A DNA stretch of 64,000 nucleotides from Geobacter argillaceus (GCF_007830735.1 NZ_VLLN01000021.1:1-64000), one strand, 5' to 3'. Positions 33,843 to 43,142 are shown, counted from the stretch's first letter. The notes: generated by a model from the letters alone, not told the origin. Numbers and translations are program-made.

Positions 33843-35768
33843 CTATGGAGCGACTCCGTCGGCTGTCAGGATACCCCTCTGTATGAAGTCTTCACTGACA
33901 AACTCCAGCTTCAACCGGTCCAGCGTCTCCTTGTTGGGAATACCGTCCTTGGTCCACCCCTTGAACTCATAGTAGGCATCAAGGTGCTTTTGCTCCATCT
34001 CGGGGTCCCGTACCTTCCAGTGGTCTTCCGGCGGCTTCTCCACGTCCCGTCTCAACCCTCTCCTGATGTTGAGGGCTCTCACCAGGTTACGGTTCCGTCT
34101 GGATACCTCCAGCAGCCCGTCCGAGTCCAGCTCGATACCGGACGCCAGCGCTATGATTTCCGGGAGGGTGAACAGGTGATAAGGGGGCGACCCGCCGAAC
34201 TGCCCACGGAACGACGACAGCCAGGCGCAGGTACCGATGGCATCGTCCACGTAGTGCATCGCCTCGTTCCAGTCGCAGACATTGACGGCGGCTTCAATCG
34301 GCATGTGCTGTTTCGGCTCCCACTCCAGCAGCCATTTCTTGAACCGCTCCGGAGCGGCAGACCAGTTTTCGACAAACTTTTTACGCTTCTCCGGGTTGGC
34401 GATGGGCGCCTGGGGGAAGGAACCCTCGATCTGGGTGATATTCATCTTCTCGCCGGTGCAGTACATCAAGAAGAACGGGTAGTTGACCACCCCCAGCTTG
34501 AGCGGCACCTGCTCGACCTTTTTCGTGGTGTTGTGGTCGTATTCCTCAGCCCCTTTGCCGATGATACGGGCGGCCCGATAGACGCCATTGGCCAGCACGT
34601 CGCCGATCCCTTCGCGATGAACCAGCTTGTCCAGAAGGTAGAAGAACCTCTCCGCGCCACCCGCGGGGAAATCCGGGAGATCCTCCTTTGTCAGAATCCC
34701 GGCTTCATAGAGCTCGATGGCAAAGGCAAGCACCTGCGGCGTGGAAAAACCATCCATGCCATAGGCGCTGGTCAGCCCCAGGATGTTGTAATTGAAGTCG
34801 ATCTCCTCAAAGGCCGCCATGCTGTAGGTAAGCTTGTTGAAGCACTTGAGGAAATAGGTATGCCGCCCCGGATAGGAGATCGTGTAGTGACAATCCTTGG
34901 GGCAGTTGTAGCAGCCGGAATCGCGGGTACGCACCTCTTTCCAGAGCCCCACCCACTGCTCCTCACGCTCTTTGTTCCAGTAGTCTTTTCTCCGGGTGCG
35001 CGCATTGCCCCAGGCAAAATTGTCCACATGGAAGCTTTCGTTGTGGTCGTGGGCCATCGGGTCGCCGCAGTTCTTGTTGTCGTAAATCTCCTGATACTTG
35101 CCGCGACAAATCTCCCAAAGCTTTGTTGGCTGGGCTACATAGACATCCTTTGTCCCGCGTACCGCAATCGCCTTCAGCCGCTTGGCCCCCATGACCGCCC
35201 CCACCCCGTGGCGGGAGGCGCTGGAGTTGGCATGCTCGATGGTGGCCTGGAAGATCTTGTTTTCACCAGCCAGCCCGATGGCCGCCACCTGGATTTTCGG
35301 CTCTTTCAGCTCCTTTTGCAGGAGCGTTGCGGTCTCCTGGCATCCCTTCCCCTGGAGGTGGCTGGCATCGCGGATCTCCACCTTGTCGTTGTTGATGTAC
35401 AGGTAGACCAGGCCGGGAGACTCGCCGCTGATGACAATCTTGTCGTAACCGGCAAACTTCAGTTCCGGCCCGAACCACCCCCCCATCAGGGAATTGACAT
35501 AGAGGCCGGTCAAGGGGGAAAAGGTGCTGACAGACGTACGGTTGGCACCGGGCACCGGGGTGCCGTGCAGAAGACCGGTACTGAAGATGAGGAGATTCGC
35601 GGGGGAAAGGGGATCAGTATCGGGCGGAACCCGGTCCCACAGTATCCGTGCGGCAGTACCCTGCCCCCCCAGGTGGAGCTCGGTCAATTTCGGGTCGGTT
35701 GGCACCCTCTTCACGCTTCCGTGGGACAGATCAACCTCTAAATTAAACCCAGTCTCTGCGTACCTCAT
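33843..35768 (-). CDS. bamB: BamB-like tungsten reductase, paralogue 1 (operon 1)
   Basis: Aldehyde ferredoxin oxidoreductase-family catalytic subunit, 641 residues, expected to carry a W-bis-pterin and one [4Fe-4S]. Cluster ligands are seen in GCYNCPKDCHY near residue 284, with the fourth cysteine in IGTCAWLSSFRG. It has the pterin-binding pattern and WGNARTRRKDYW shared with BamB3. Against BamB3, the position of the Glu nine residues before the active-site His (ESFHVDNF) is a Met, so one proposed catalytic residue is missing. It lies 44 bases after bamB2. Benzoyl-CoA reductase activity is therefore not assured; a substituted or different aroyl-CoA is possible. Confidence 0.85.
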   Translation of the reverse strand: MRYAETGFNLEVDLSHGSVKRVPTDPKLTELHLGGQGTAARILWDRVPPDTDPLSPANLLIFSTGLLHGTPVPGANRTSVSTFSPLTGLYVNSLMGGWFGPELKFAGYDKIVISGESPGLVYLYINNDKVEIRDASHLQGKGCQETATLLQKELKEPKIQVAAIGLAGENKIFQATIEHANSSASRHGVGAVMGAKRLKAIAVRGTKDVYVAQPTKLWEICRGKYQEIYDNKNCGDPMAHDHNESFHVDNFAWGNARTRRKDYWNKEREEQWVGLWKEVRTRDSGCYNCPKDCHYTISYPGRHTYFLKCFNKLTYSMAAFEEIDFNYNILGLTSAYGMDGFSTPQVLAFAIELYEAGILTKEDLPDFPAGGAERFFYLLDKLVHREGIGDVLANGVYRAARIIGKGAEEYDHNTTKKVEQVPLKLGVVNYPFFLMYCTGEKMNITQIEGSFPQAPIANPEKRKKFVENWSAAPERFKKWLLEWEPKQHMPIEAAVNVCDWNEAMHYVDDAIGTCAWLSSFRGQFGGSPPYHLFTLPEIIALASGIELDSDGLLEVSRRNRNLVRALNIRRGLRRDVEKPPEDHWKVRDPEMEQKHLDAYYEFKGWTKDGIPNKETLDRLKLEFVSEDFIQRGILTADGVAP

Positions 35769-35812
35769 GGTTTACCTCAAATACCTCAAAATTATTGTGG
35801 ATAGCTAACATC

Positions 35813-37786
35813 CTAGTTGTCGGTCAGTATCCCTCGTGCCGCAAAATCCCTGCTCACGTACTCCAGTCCCGCGCTGACCAACGTCTCCCGGGTGGGTATC
35901 CCCTCAGGAGTCCACCCCTTGAAGGCGTAGTATGCATCGAGGTGCTGCTGCTCCAGTTCGGGATTCCTGTTCTCCCAGAGCTCCTGCGGCACTTTGTCCT
36001 CAGAGCTGCGCAGCCCTCTCCGGACATTGATGGCACGGACAAGAAGACGGGTTCTCTTCGCGATCGCCTCCAGCCCTTCCGCGTCCAGTTCCTCCCCAGT
36101 GGCCAGGGAAATGTACGTCGGCAGGTTATGGAGGTGATAGGAGGGGTGGCCGCCGTACTGACCTCTGAACGAGGAGAGAAACGGACATATGCCGAGGGCC
36201 TCGTCGCTGAAATGCATCGCCTCGTTCCAGTCGACGATATTGACCGCCGCTTCAATGGAGAGTTGCTCACCCGGTTCCCAGTCCAGGAACCACTTTTTGA
36301 ACCGCTCCGGGGCCGCATCCCACTGCGCGACAAACGCTTCCCTTTCTTTGCGGTCGGGAATCGGTATCTGGGGGAAGGAGCCCTCGATCTGGGTAATGTT
36401 CATCTTGTCGCCAACGGCATACATGAGAAAATGGGGGTAATTGGCCTCTTGCAGCCTAACTGGCAGTTGCTCGATCTTTTTCGCGCTCCGCTCGTAGGCT
36501 TCCGCCCCTTTGCCAATTGTACGGGCTGCCTGATACAGGCCGTTGGCCAGCGCATCCCCCACCCCTTCGCGCCGGGCAATCTTCTCCAGGAGATAAAGGA
36601 ACCTGCCGCTGCTGTCGGCCGGGAACTCCGGCAGATCCGCATCGGTCAGAATGCCTGCCTGAAGGAGCGTGACCACGAAGTCAACAACCTGCGGTATGGC
36701 GAATTCGTCCAGCCCGTAGTTCTGCATGGCGCTCAAAACGTCATAGTTAAGCTTCAGATCCGGATAGGCCGCCATGGCGTAGGCAAGCCGGCTGTAGTTT
36801 TTCAGGAAGTAGATCCGCTCTCCCGGCAGGGAAACCACCAGATGGCAGTTCTTGGGACAGTTGAAGCACCCTGTCCCGCGCACGATCTCGCTTTTCTCCA
36901 CAATCGTCTCGTGCACCTCTTCCATTTCCTGGCTGTAGTTTTCCCACTGGTAGGACATATGATCGCGCTCGACACGCACTGCCAGTTCCCTGGTGGTCTC
37001 TTCGCTCCAAAAACCGTTGGGGGGATTGCGCCAGCCGAGGTGGCTGACATGCCAGGAATCGTCAGCCTCTTTCAAAAAGACATCGCCGCAGTGCGGGTTG
37101 TCGTAGACATCTCCATACTGGCGGTTGCAGCGCTCGAAAAGTTCGGCCGGCCGGGCAACGGGTATGTCCCGTGACCCGCGCACGGCTATCGCCTTCAGCC
37201 GCTTATCCCCCATGACCACCCCCACCCCGCGGGAGGCACTGGAGTTGGCATGTTCGATGCTCGCCTGAAAGACCCGGTTTTCCCCGGCCAGGCCGATGGC
37301 TGCCACCTGGATCATGGGATCCTTCAACTCCTGCCGGATGAGCGCTGCTGTCTCCAGGGCGTTTTTCCCCTGGAGATGACCGGCGTCACGAATCTCCACC
37401 TTGTTGTTGTGTATCCACAGATAGACCAGATTGTCAGACTTGCCGCGAATGACGATTTTATCGTACCCGGCCTGCTTCAATTCCGGCCCGAAAAATCCTC
37501 CCAGTCCCGAGTTGATGTAGAGGTTGGACTGGGGGCTGATCGTGCTGATACTGGTACGGTTGGCACCGGGAACCGGCGCGCCATCAAGGAGACCGGCGCT
37601 GAATATCAGCAGATTGTTGGGTGAAAGCGGATCGACTTCCGGAGGAACCCGGTCCCACAGTATCTGCGCGGCAGTGCCCTGCCCCCCGAGATACCGGCCG
37701 GTCAGTTCCTGGCTGGTCGCCACTCTCTCGATATTGCCCTTGGTCAAATCGACTTCCAGATCAAACCCTGTCTCTGTATATCTCAT
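35813..37786 (-). CDS. bamB: BamB-like tungsten reductase, paralogue 2 (first gene of operon 1)
   Basis: AOR-family protein of 657 residues with the same opening (MRYTETGFDLEVDLTKGNIER) and cluster ligands GCFNCPKNCHLVVSLPG and LGICPFLSSFRG as the other BamB proteins. It diverges at the active-site loop: WGNARTRRKD of BamB1 and BamB3 is replaced by GWRNPPNGFWSEE, the His is kept (DDSWHVSHL), and the residue nine before it is a Phe instead of Glu. It has only one following bamC in its operon, shared with bamB1. Its promoter region carries the bam operator at 37868-37883. Function is unknown; not necessarily a benzoyl-CoA reductase. Confidence 0.85.
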   Translation of the reverse strand: MRYTETGFDLEVDLTKGNIERVATSQELTGRYLGGQGTAAQILWDRVPPEVDPLSPNNLLIFSAGLLDGAPVPGANRTSISTISPQSNLYINSGLGGFFGPELKQAGYDKIVIRGKSDNLVYLWIHNNKVEIRDAGHLQGKNALETAALIRQELKDPMIQVAAIGLAGENRVFQASIEHANSSASRGVGVVMGDKRLKAIAVRGSRDIPVARPAELFERCNRQYGDVYDNPHCGDVFLKEADDSWHVSHLGWRNPPNGFWSEETTRELAVRVERDHMSYQWENYSQEMEEVHETIVEKSEIVRGTGCFNCPKNCHLVVSLPGERIYFLKNYSRLAYAMAAYPDLKLNYDVLSAMQNYGLDEFAIPQVVDFVVTLLQAGILTDADLPEFPADSSGRFLYLLEKIARREGVGDALANGLYQAARTIGKGAEAYERSAKKIEQLPVRLQEANYPHFLMYAVGDKMNITQIEGSFPQIPIPDRKEREAFVAQWDAAPERFKKWFLDWEPGEQLSIEAAVNIVDWNEAMHFSDEALGICPFLSSFRGQYGGHPSYHLHNLPTYISLATGEELDAEGLEAIAKRTRLLVRAINVRRGLRSSEDKVPQELWENRNPELEQQHLDAYYAFKGWTPEGIPTRETLVSAGLEYVSRDFAARGILTDN

Positions 37787-37867
37787 CTACTTGCCCCTTC
37801 TTGGTTGGCAATTCCGTCTCCGACTGCCAGGAACAATGTCAGAACTCATCAGGCCCATACAGCAATC

Positions 37868-37883
37868 CGGCACCAAATTACCA
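37868..37883 (-). promoter_or_regulatory. bam promoter/operator in front of bamB2
   Basis: Minus strand TGGTAATTTGGTGCCG: extended -10 (TGG-TAATTT) running into GGTGCC. It is the weakest of four related sites in the window. Confidence 0.5.
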
Positions 37884-38158
37884 TTTTTCAACAAAACCGA
37901 ATCAACTGGCGCCGCACACCCAACGCCAGCCCGTCATCCACCAGTTGTGCAACGCCTTTTCGGGCGCTGCCATTTCACTCAGTGAAATGATATTTTATTT
38001 TACACAAGAATATCGATCTGCAAAGAAATTGTCAACACTATTTTATTCTCCGACCCCGTGGCGTACGATCTTGCAGCGCGAGCCTCCGCGACGAGAAGAT
38101 GCAGCGATTCGCAGCAATGGGCAAAACAGTATTTCCGCATCTTGAACAATACAGTTAG
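37884..38158. other. Non-coding region upstream of bam operon 1
   Basis: No supported gene in about 275 bases. AT-rich near 37980-38050; I see no further repeat of the bam operator. Confidence 0.5.
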
Positions 38159-38202
38159 CGGCAGTTGCACGAGCTCCGAACGATGGCTTCTCGCAACTGC
38201 CG
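38159..38202 (-). terminator. Hairpin downstream of iclR1
   Basis: CGGCAGTTGC (38159-38168) and GCAACTGCCG (38193-38202) form a perfect 10-base stem about 130 bases after the iclR1 stop; a terminator is likely, though the T-run is poor. Confidence 0.4.
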
Positions 38203-38330
38203 AATTACGGATAGAGTGCTGAAGGGAGTAGTGTATGAAGAAGGCGGGACTATAAAGATCGTCTGCAGAGGGGAGACAAAAAGAGAGGTGCATCCAGGAA
38301 CGAACTGCTGCTACAGGGGAATAGCAGGCG

Positions 38331-39122
38331 CTATCCCATGTAGCCGAGGTCGGAGGAGATTGCCCTGGCACAGCCGGTAACACTGGCTATAGTCTCGGCG
38401 GCCCGCTCCTCGCTTTGCAGGCCCACGGGCAACGCCGCACCAACAGCGGCGACCACCTCACCGGCCGCATTCCATACCGGCGCTGCGACTCCCCACACAC
38501 CGTCAATCGCCTCTTCAAACTCCAGTACATACCCGAGCCGACGTACCTCAGCCAAGCGCTGACGGAACAGATCGGGATCGGTTATCGTTTTCAGCGTATG
38601 CGCCGTTAGCGGAAACTCCTGCAACAGACGCTCCTGCTCGGAGGGTTCGAGAAAGGCCATGAGGGTCATGCCCAGCATGCCGAAGTTGGGAGGGTCACGC
38701 CGCCAGCCGATGTCGTCAGCCAGTCTCACCGGTCCCCGCCCCTCGGTCTTGTCGAGATAAACGAGATGATCTTCCAGGAGCGCACCCAGGAGCACCGTGG
38801 CCTGGGCACTGTTGCGCAGCTCGATCAGGTGGGGGCGGGCGAGCGCCCCGAGATTGAGCGAACCGAGCACCGACGAGGCCAGTGTGAGAAAGACCGACCC
38901 GAGCCGGTAGCGTCCGTCGTTTTTGTCCAGAAGAAGATATTTCTGCCTTTGCAGGGTGGCAAGGATTCGAAAAACGGTGGGTTTGGAAAGCCCGGTCAGC
39001 TTGGTAAGCTCGTCCAGAGAGAGCTTCCGGCGCTCGCGGGCAAAGGCATCGAGCACCGAGAGCGCCCGCTCGATTGCCCTGATGTTATACTTGTCGTCGT
39101 GTTGGTTCCCATTTGCGGTCAT
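38331..39122 (-). CDS. IclR-family regulator between the two bam operons
   Basis: A 263-residue regulator with an N-terminal winged helix-turn-helix (IRAIERALSVLDAFARERRKLSLDELTKLTGLSKPTVFRILATLQRQKYL) and the C-terminal effector-binding GAF-like domain ending in GVAAPVWNAAGEVVAAVGAALP. Members respond to aromatic acids or related metabolites. It lies downstream of the bamI2 terminator and upstream of bam operon 1, all on the minus strand, so it may control either. A weak promoter (TTGCTG-N18-TATAGT) precedes it near 39130-39160. It is not closely similar to the IclR protein at 60606. Confidence 0.9.
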   Translation of the reverse strand: MTANGNQHDDKYNIRAIERALSVLDAFARERRKLSLDELTKLTGLSKPTVFRILATLQRQKYLLLDKNDGRYRLGSVFLTLASSVLGSLNLGALARPHLIELRNSAQATVLLGALLEDHLVYLDKTEGRGPVRLADDIGWRRDPPNFGMLGMTLMAFLEPSEQERLLQEFPLTAHTLKTITDPDLFRQRLAEVRRLGYVLEFEEAIDGVWGVAAPVWNAAGEVVAAVGAALPVGLQSEERAAETIASVTGCARAISSDLGYMG

Positions 39123-39209
39123 ACGTGAAAACGCCCCCTAACCGATTGCACTATATCCCCACGCGCCCCATCTCAGCAAGCCCGTGATAAAAACATCGGA
39201 AACAAAACT

Positions 39210-39260
39210 GGTCAGGCCTTGAAAGAGAAGCATCCATGCGGCTCCTTTCAAGGCCTGACC
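39210..39260 (-). terminator. Terminator of bam operon 2
   Basis: GGTCAGGCCTTGAAAG at the left and CTTTCAAGGCCTGACC at the right are exact inverse complements (16-base stem), about 50 bases after bamI2. Confidence 0.8.
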
Positions 39261-39312
39261 ACGCCGTTACCGGCCAATCAAAACTATACCACGGCCCAGG
39301 CTGACCGGCCGG

Positions 39313-39963
39313 CTACTCCCCGTGCCCGGACTTGCCGGAACAGGAACACGAACAGGAGCAGGAACTCGACTCTGCATCCGGCTGAGGTATCAGCGACTCT
39401 GCCAATACGTATGCCGCCTGGAGGGCCGATGTCGGGCAGAGGGGGAAGCACTCCTTGCAGTCCCAGCACTCCTTGCTGGCGATCTCGGGAATGAAGCTTA
39501 TCTCCCGGTTCGATCCCCGGTCGACGAAGCCGACGGCATGCTTTTTCTTGATCTCGGCGCAGTACCTCACGCACAGGCCGCAGTGGATGCAGAACGAGGG
39601 CTCTTTTTCAAACCGGTCCCTGTCCGCCCCGTACTCCTTTGCCAACGCCTGCAACTCCTCGGCGTCAGGAGCGTGGGCCAGCATCTCCTCCAACAGCACC
39701 TTGCGGATCTTGTCCACCTTCTCGGATCTGGTTCGTACCACCAGATCCTTTTCCACCGGATAAATGCAGCCGGCAACGAGCTTCGGCCACCCACGGACTT
39801 CCACTTCCACCGTGCATATCCGGCAGCCACCGTACGGCTCCAGCTTCTCATGGTGACACAGTGTGGGAATGGCTATCCCCACTGTCTTCGCCGCATCCAG
39901 AATGGTCATCCCTTCGCTGGCGACCACCTCTTTTCCATCAATCTGCAAGTGGATTTCACTCAT
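39313..39963 (-). CDS. bamI: Benzoyl-CoA reductase complex subunit BamI (NuoG-like), operon 2
   Basis: A 216-residue paralogue of the protein at 24674, same domain order: [2Fe-2S] (PTLCHHEKLEPYGGCRICTVEV) then [4Fe-4S] (CIHCGLCVRYC, CWDCKECFPLCPTSALQAA). Its distinctive end, SSSCSCSCSCSGKSGHGE, has four cysteines alternating with serines, whereas the operon 1 copy has only CSC. It starts 12 bases after bamH2 and is followed by a strong terminator. Confidence 0.88.
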   Translation of the reverse strand: MSEIHLQIDGKEVVASEGMTILDAAKTVGIAIPTLCHHEKLEPYGGCRICTVEVEVRGWPKLVAGCIYPVEKDLVVRTRSEKVDKIRKVLLEEMLAHAPDAEELQALAKEYGADRDRFEKEPSFCIHCGLCVRYCAEIKKKHAVGFVDRGSNREISFIPEIASKECWDCKECFPLCPTSALQAAYVLAESLIPQPDAESSSCSCSCSCSGKSGHGE

Positions 39964-39975
39964 GTCATTTCTCTC

Positions 39976-41883
39976 TTAAGCCATGGCTCGTTTATCTTCA
40001 GGGAGGGGGGCCGGAACCGGCTCGCCGGAAATCTTCCGTACCGCACCGAAGCGTGGCGGACAGACGTCGAAGCAGGTCCCGCACTTGGTACATTTTTCCT
40101 GGTCGATAACATGAATCCGCTTCTTGCCGCCGTCAATCGCTTCGGCGGGGCACTGCCTGAAACAGGTGCCGCAGGCCTTGCACTTGTCCGGATCGATATG
40201 GAACGCGACCAGCTCCTTGCAGGAGAGTGCCGGGCACTTCTTCTGCTTGATGTGCGCCTCATACTCTTCCCGGAAATAACGGATCGTGCTCAGGACCGGG
40301 TTGGGGGCGCTTTTGCCCAGGGCGCACAGGGCGGCACCCGTGGACTCAGCCAGCTCCTCCAGAAGCTCGACATCACCCTCTTTACCCTTGCCAATGGTGA
40401 TATTGGTGAGTACCTTGAGCATCTGTCGGATACCCTCGCGGCAGGGAGTGCATTTGCCGCAGGATTCGTCCTTGAGGAAGTCGAGGAAGTACCGGGCAAT
40501 GTCGACCATGCAGGTATCCTCGTCCATGACGATCATGCCGCCGGACCCCATCATCGAGCCGGCCTTGGTCAGTTCATCGAAATCCACCGGCAGATCCAGC
40601 TGCGCCTCGGGGATGCATCCCCCTGAAGGGCCACCGGTCTGCACCGCCTTGAACTGCTTGCCACCGGGGATGCCGCCGCCCACTTTCTCGATAATGTCCC
40701 GCAGGGTTACGCCCATCGGCACTTCGACCAGACCGGTATTGGTGATCTTGCCCACCAGGGAGAAGATCTTGGTCCCGGTGCTCCCCTTGGTGCCGAACTG
40801 GGTGAACCAGTCAGCCCCTTTGCTGATGATCTGCGTTACGTTGGCCCAGGTCTCCACGTTGTTCAGGACGCTCGGATGGTCCCAAACCCCCTTGACGGCG
40901 GTATGGATGTACTTGGGCCGCGGCTCGCCGGCCCGCCCTTCCAGGGCCGTCATCAGGGCGCTGGATTCGCCGCAGACAAAGGCGCCGGCGCCCATGTGGA
41001 CCTTGACGGTGAAATCAAACCCGGACCCGAGGATGTTCTTGCCGAGGAGTCCGCGCTCCTGGGCCTGCCGGATGGCGAGATTGATGTTGATGACAGCCAG
41101 GGGGTATTCCTGGCGGACGTAGATGAACCCCTCGTGGGCACCGACGGCGTAAGCCCCGATAATCAACCCTTCGAGAATCGAGTGGGGGTTCCCCTCGATC
41201 AGTGCCCGGTCCATGAACGCCCCGGGGTCACCTTCGTCGGCATTGACGATCACATACTTGATCGGGTCAGGGGCGTTGCGGGACTCCTCCCACTTGCGCC
41301 AGGCAGGGAAACCGCCCCCCCCTCTGCCCCGCAGATTCGACTTCTTCACCTCCCCCATCACCTCTTCGGGGGACATCTGGAAGAGAGCCTTGGAGAGCGC
41401 GGAGTAGCCGCCGATGGCCAGGTAGTCGTCGATGCTCTTGGAATCGATCCTGAGATTCTCGCTGAGAATGTTTCGCTGCTGGTTCTTGTAGAACGGAATG
41501 TCCGACTCCCGGGTCGCCTTTTCGCCCGTGGCCGGGTCGACATAGAGCAGGCGGTCCACCAGTTTCTTCTCTTTGATGGTATGGGAGACGATCTCGGCAA
41601 CGTCTTCGGGTTTTACGCGGAGATAGCAGATCTCCTCGGGGTAGATCATCACGATCGGCCCCCGCTCGCAAAAGCCGGGACAGCCGGTTCCCTTGGTATT
41701 CACTTCCGTGGTCAGGCCGTGGAATTCAAGCTCCGTCTTGAAGGCGGCAATGACCTCGGCCGCCCCGGAGGCGAGACAGCCGGCACCGGCACAGACGGAG
41801 ATACAGGGCTTGGTCGGATCGATCCGGGAGACGATGTCCTTCCTGGCGCATTCCAATTTTTCGGGTGAGCTCAACATTGTCAT
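39976..41883 (-). CDS. bamH: Benzoyl-CoA reductase complex subunit BamH (NuoF-like), operon 2
   Basis: A 635-residue NuoF-like subunit with the same architecture as the operon 1 copy: thioredoxin-like start (CAGAGCLASGA, GCPGFCERGP), FMN/NADH loops (LRGRGGGGFPAWRKWEE, NADEGDPGAFMDR, GAGAFVCGESSALM), ESCGKCTPCREG, and the C-terminal clusters CKACGTCFRQCPAE and CTKCGTCFDVCPP. I chose the ATG at 41881-41883 after AGGG; an in-frame GTG at 41901 would overlap bamG2 by 8 bases. In the FMN loop it has AWRKWEE where the other copy has SGNKWE. Confidence 0.9.
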   Translation of the reverse strand: MTMLSSPEKLECARKDIVSRIDPTKPCISVCAGAGCLASGAAEVIAAFKTELEFHGLTTEVNTKGTGCPGFCERGPIVMIYPEEICYLRVKPEDVAEIVSHTIKEKKLVDRLLYVDPATGEKATRESDIPFYKNQQRNILSENLRIDSKSIDDYLAIGGYSALSKALFQMSPEEVMGEVKKSNLRGRGGGGFPAWRKWEESRNAPDPIKYVIVNADEGDPGAFMDRALIEGNPHSILEGLIIGAYAVGAHEGFIYVRQEYPLAVININLAIRQAQERGLLGKNILGSGFDFTVKVHMGAGAFVCGESSALMTALEGRAGEPRPKYIHTAVKGVWDHPSVLNNVETWANVTQIISKGADWFTQFGTKGSTGTKIFSLVGKITNTGLVEVPMGVTLRDIIEKVGGGIPGGKQFKAVQTGGPSGGCIPEAQLDLPVDFDELTKAGSMMGSGGMIVMDEDTCMVDIARYFLDFLKDESCGKCTPCREGIRQMLKVLTNITIGKGKEGDVELLEELAESTGAALCALGKSAPNPVLSTIRYFREEYEAHIKQKKCPALSCKELVAFHIDPDKCKACGTCFRQCPAEAIDGGKKRIHVIDQEKCTKCGTCFDVCPPRFGAVRKISGEPVPAPLPEDKRAMA

Positions 41884-41893
41884 AATTTGGCCC

Positions 41894-42346
41894 TTACTCA
41901 CAGTTATTCAGTACGGATGCGATCTGAGACGGGGCGATGTTGCCGTGATGCTTGCCGTCCACTTCCATCACCGGTCCCAGGGCGCAGCAGCCGAGGCAGT
42001 TGACGGTCTCCACGCTGAACTTCAACTCCGCATCGGTCTCGCCGGGACCGATGCCGGTAATGTCCTGAACCGTATCGAGGACACGCTGGGCGCCACGGAC
42101 GTGGCAGGCGGTGCCCACACAGACGTGCACCTCATGGCGCCCCTTGGGAACCAGGCTGAAGGCCTTGTAAAAGGAGGCAATTTGCTGGATGCGGCTCATG
42201 GGCACCTGCAGCCTTTCGCCGACCCTGGCCAGCGCCTCCTTGGGAAGCCAATGATATTCGCTCTGGATATCCAGCAGGATCTGAATGAGCGAACTTTCCT
42301 CGCCGTTATGATTTTCGATGATCTCATCTATTTTCGCGATATCCAT
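41894..42346 (-). CDS. bamG: Benzoyl-CoA reductase complex subunit BamG (NuoE-like), operon 2
   Basis: A 150-residue [2Fe-2S] protein very similar to the operon 1 copy: LIQILLDIQSEYHWLPKEALARVGERL, CVGTACHVRGAQRVLD and NCLGCCALGPVMEVDGKHHGN. It forms the NAD(P)H module with BamH2. It lies 28 bases after bamF2 and 10 bases before the chosen bamH2 start. Confidence 0.92.
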   Translation of the reverse strand: MDIAKIDEIIENHNGEESSLIQILLDIQSEYHWLPKEALARVGERLQVPMSRIQQIASFYKAFSLVPKGRHEVHVCVGTACHVRGAQRVLDTVQDITGIGPGETDAELKFSVETVNCLGCCALGPVMEVDGKHHGNIAPSQIASVLNNCE

Positions 42347-42374
42347 GGTTGCCGTCCTTTTCTTCGTCCTTCGC

Positions 42375-43142
42375 TTAGGCCAGTGCGTAACGCTTCTGCC
42401 CCTCGTCGAACCTGATCAAGCCGTGCAGCGTCGAACTTTTCAGATGTCTCGCCACGACCGAGGCCTTCAGGCCGAGAGACTGTGAAATCTCCCCGGTGGT
42501 AAGGGGTTTGTCCCGCAGGAGTAGTGTGATCTCGCTGATCGCCAGCTTGTCCATCACCAATTCGTCGAAAAGCCGGGCAACATCTTCGCTGGCGAAGTAG
42601 GTTTTGTACTCTTCCTCGCTTTTCATACGAGGCCGTAGTCTCTCACGTTCCACCAGCTTGATGTAGGGTACGATCTTCGAAACTGCTTCCAGCTTGAGAT
42701 TCAAGGTGGTCTCGTCCATCCCCTCGCCTCTGCCGAGCGGCCCCATCGCCTTCAGTTTCTTGCCGAAGTCGTTCATCACTTCAGCGTAGCGCATCCCCTC
42801 GGAGGCGGAAATCCATTCGAGACGCAACCGTTCGGGGTTTACCCCGATCCGCTCCAGTATCATCTTGGCTATATACACATTCTTCAGTACATCGAAATTG
42901 CCTTCGGTGACGTAGTGGCATTCGCCGGGCCAGCACCCCCCGATGAACACCCCGTCCGCGCCGTTCGAGAACGCCCTGAGCACGAATGCCAAGTCGACTC
43001 TGCCGGTGCACATTACGCGAATAATCTTGGTTTCAGTTGTATATTGCTGTCTGGAAACTCCAGCCAGGTCGGCAGCGCCGTACGCTCACCACGTGCAGAG
43101 AAAGCCGACGACGCTCGGTTTATGATCTAATCCTGTACTCAT
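42375..43142 (-). CDS. bamF: Benzoyl-CoA reductase complex subunit BamF (MvhD-like), selenocysteine protein, operon 2
   Basis: Second selenoprotein gene, also 255 residues. From the ATG at 43140-43142 it reads MSTGLDHKPSVVGFLCTW, UGA at 43086-43088 (residue 19), then AYGAADLAGVSRQQY and on through MCTGRVDLAFVLRAFSNGAD. The UGA falls at exactly the same residue as in BamF1, in the same CTWU motif. From the UGA on, the two genes are identical for at least 35 bases although they differ freely before it and further downstream, as expected for a conserved SECIS. A TGA read as a stop would leave an 18-residue peptide plus an N-truncated protein starting at the internal Met at 43013. Confidence 0.92.
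43051..43085 (-). promoter_or_regulatory. Candidate SECIS element in bamF2
   Basis: 35 bases directly after the UGA, identical to bamF1, with hairpin CTGGA-GTT-TCCAG starting 23 bases after the codon. Confidence 0.5.
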
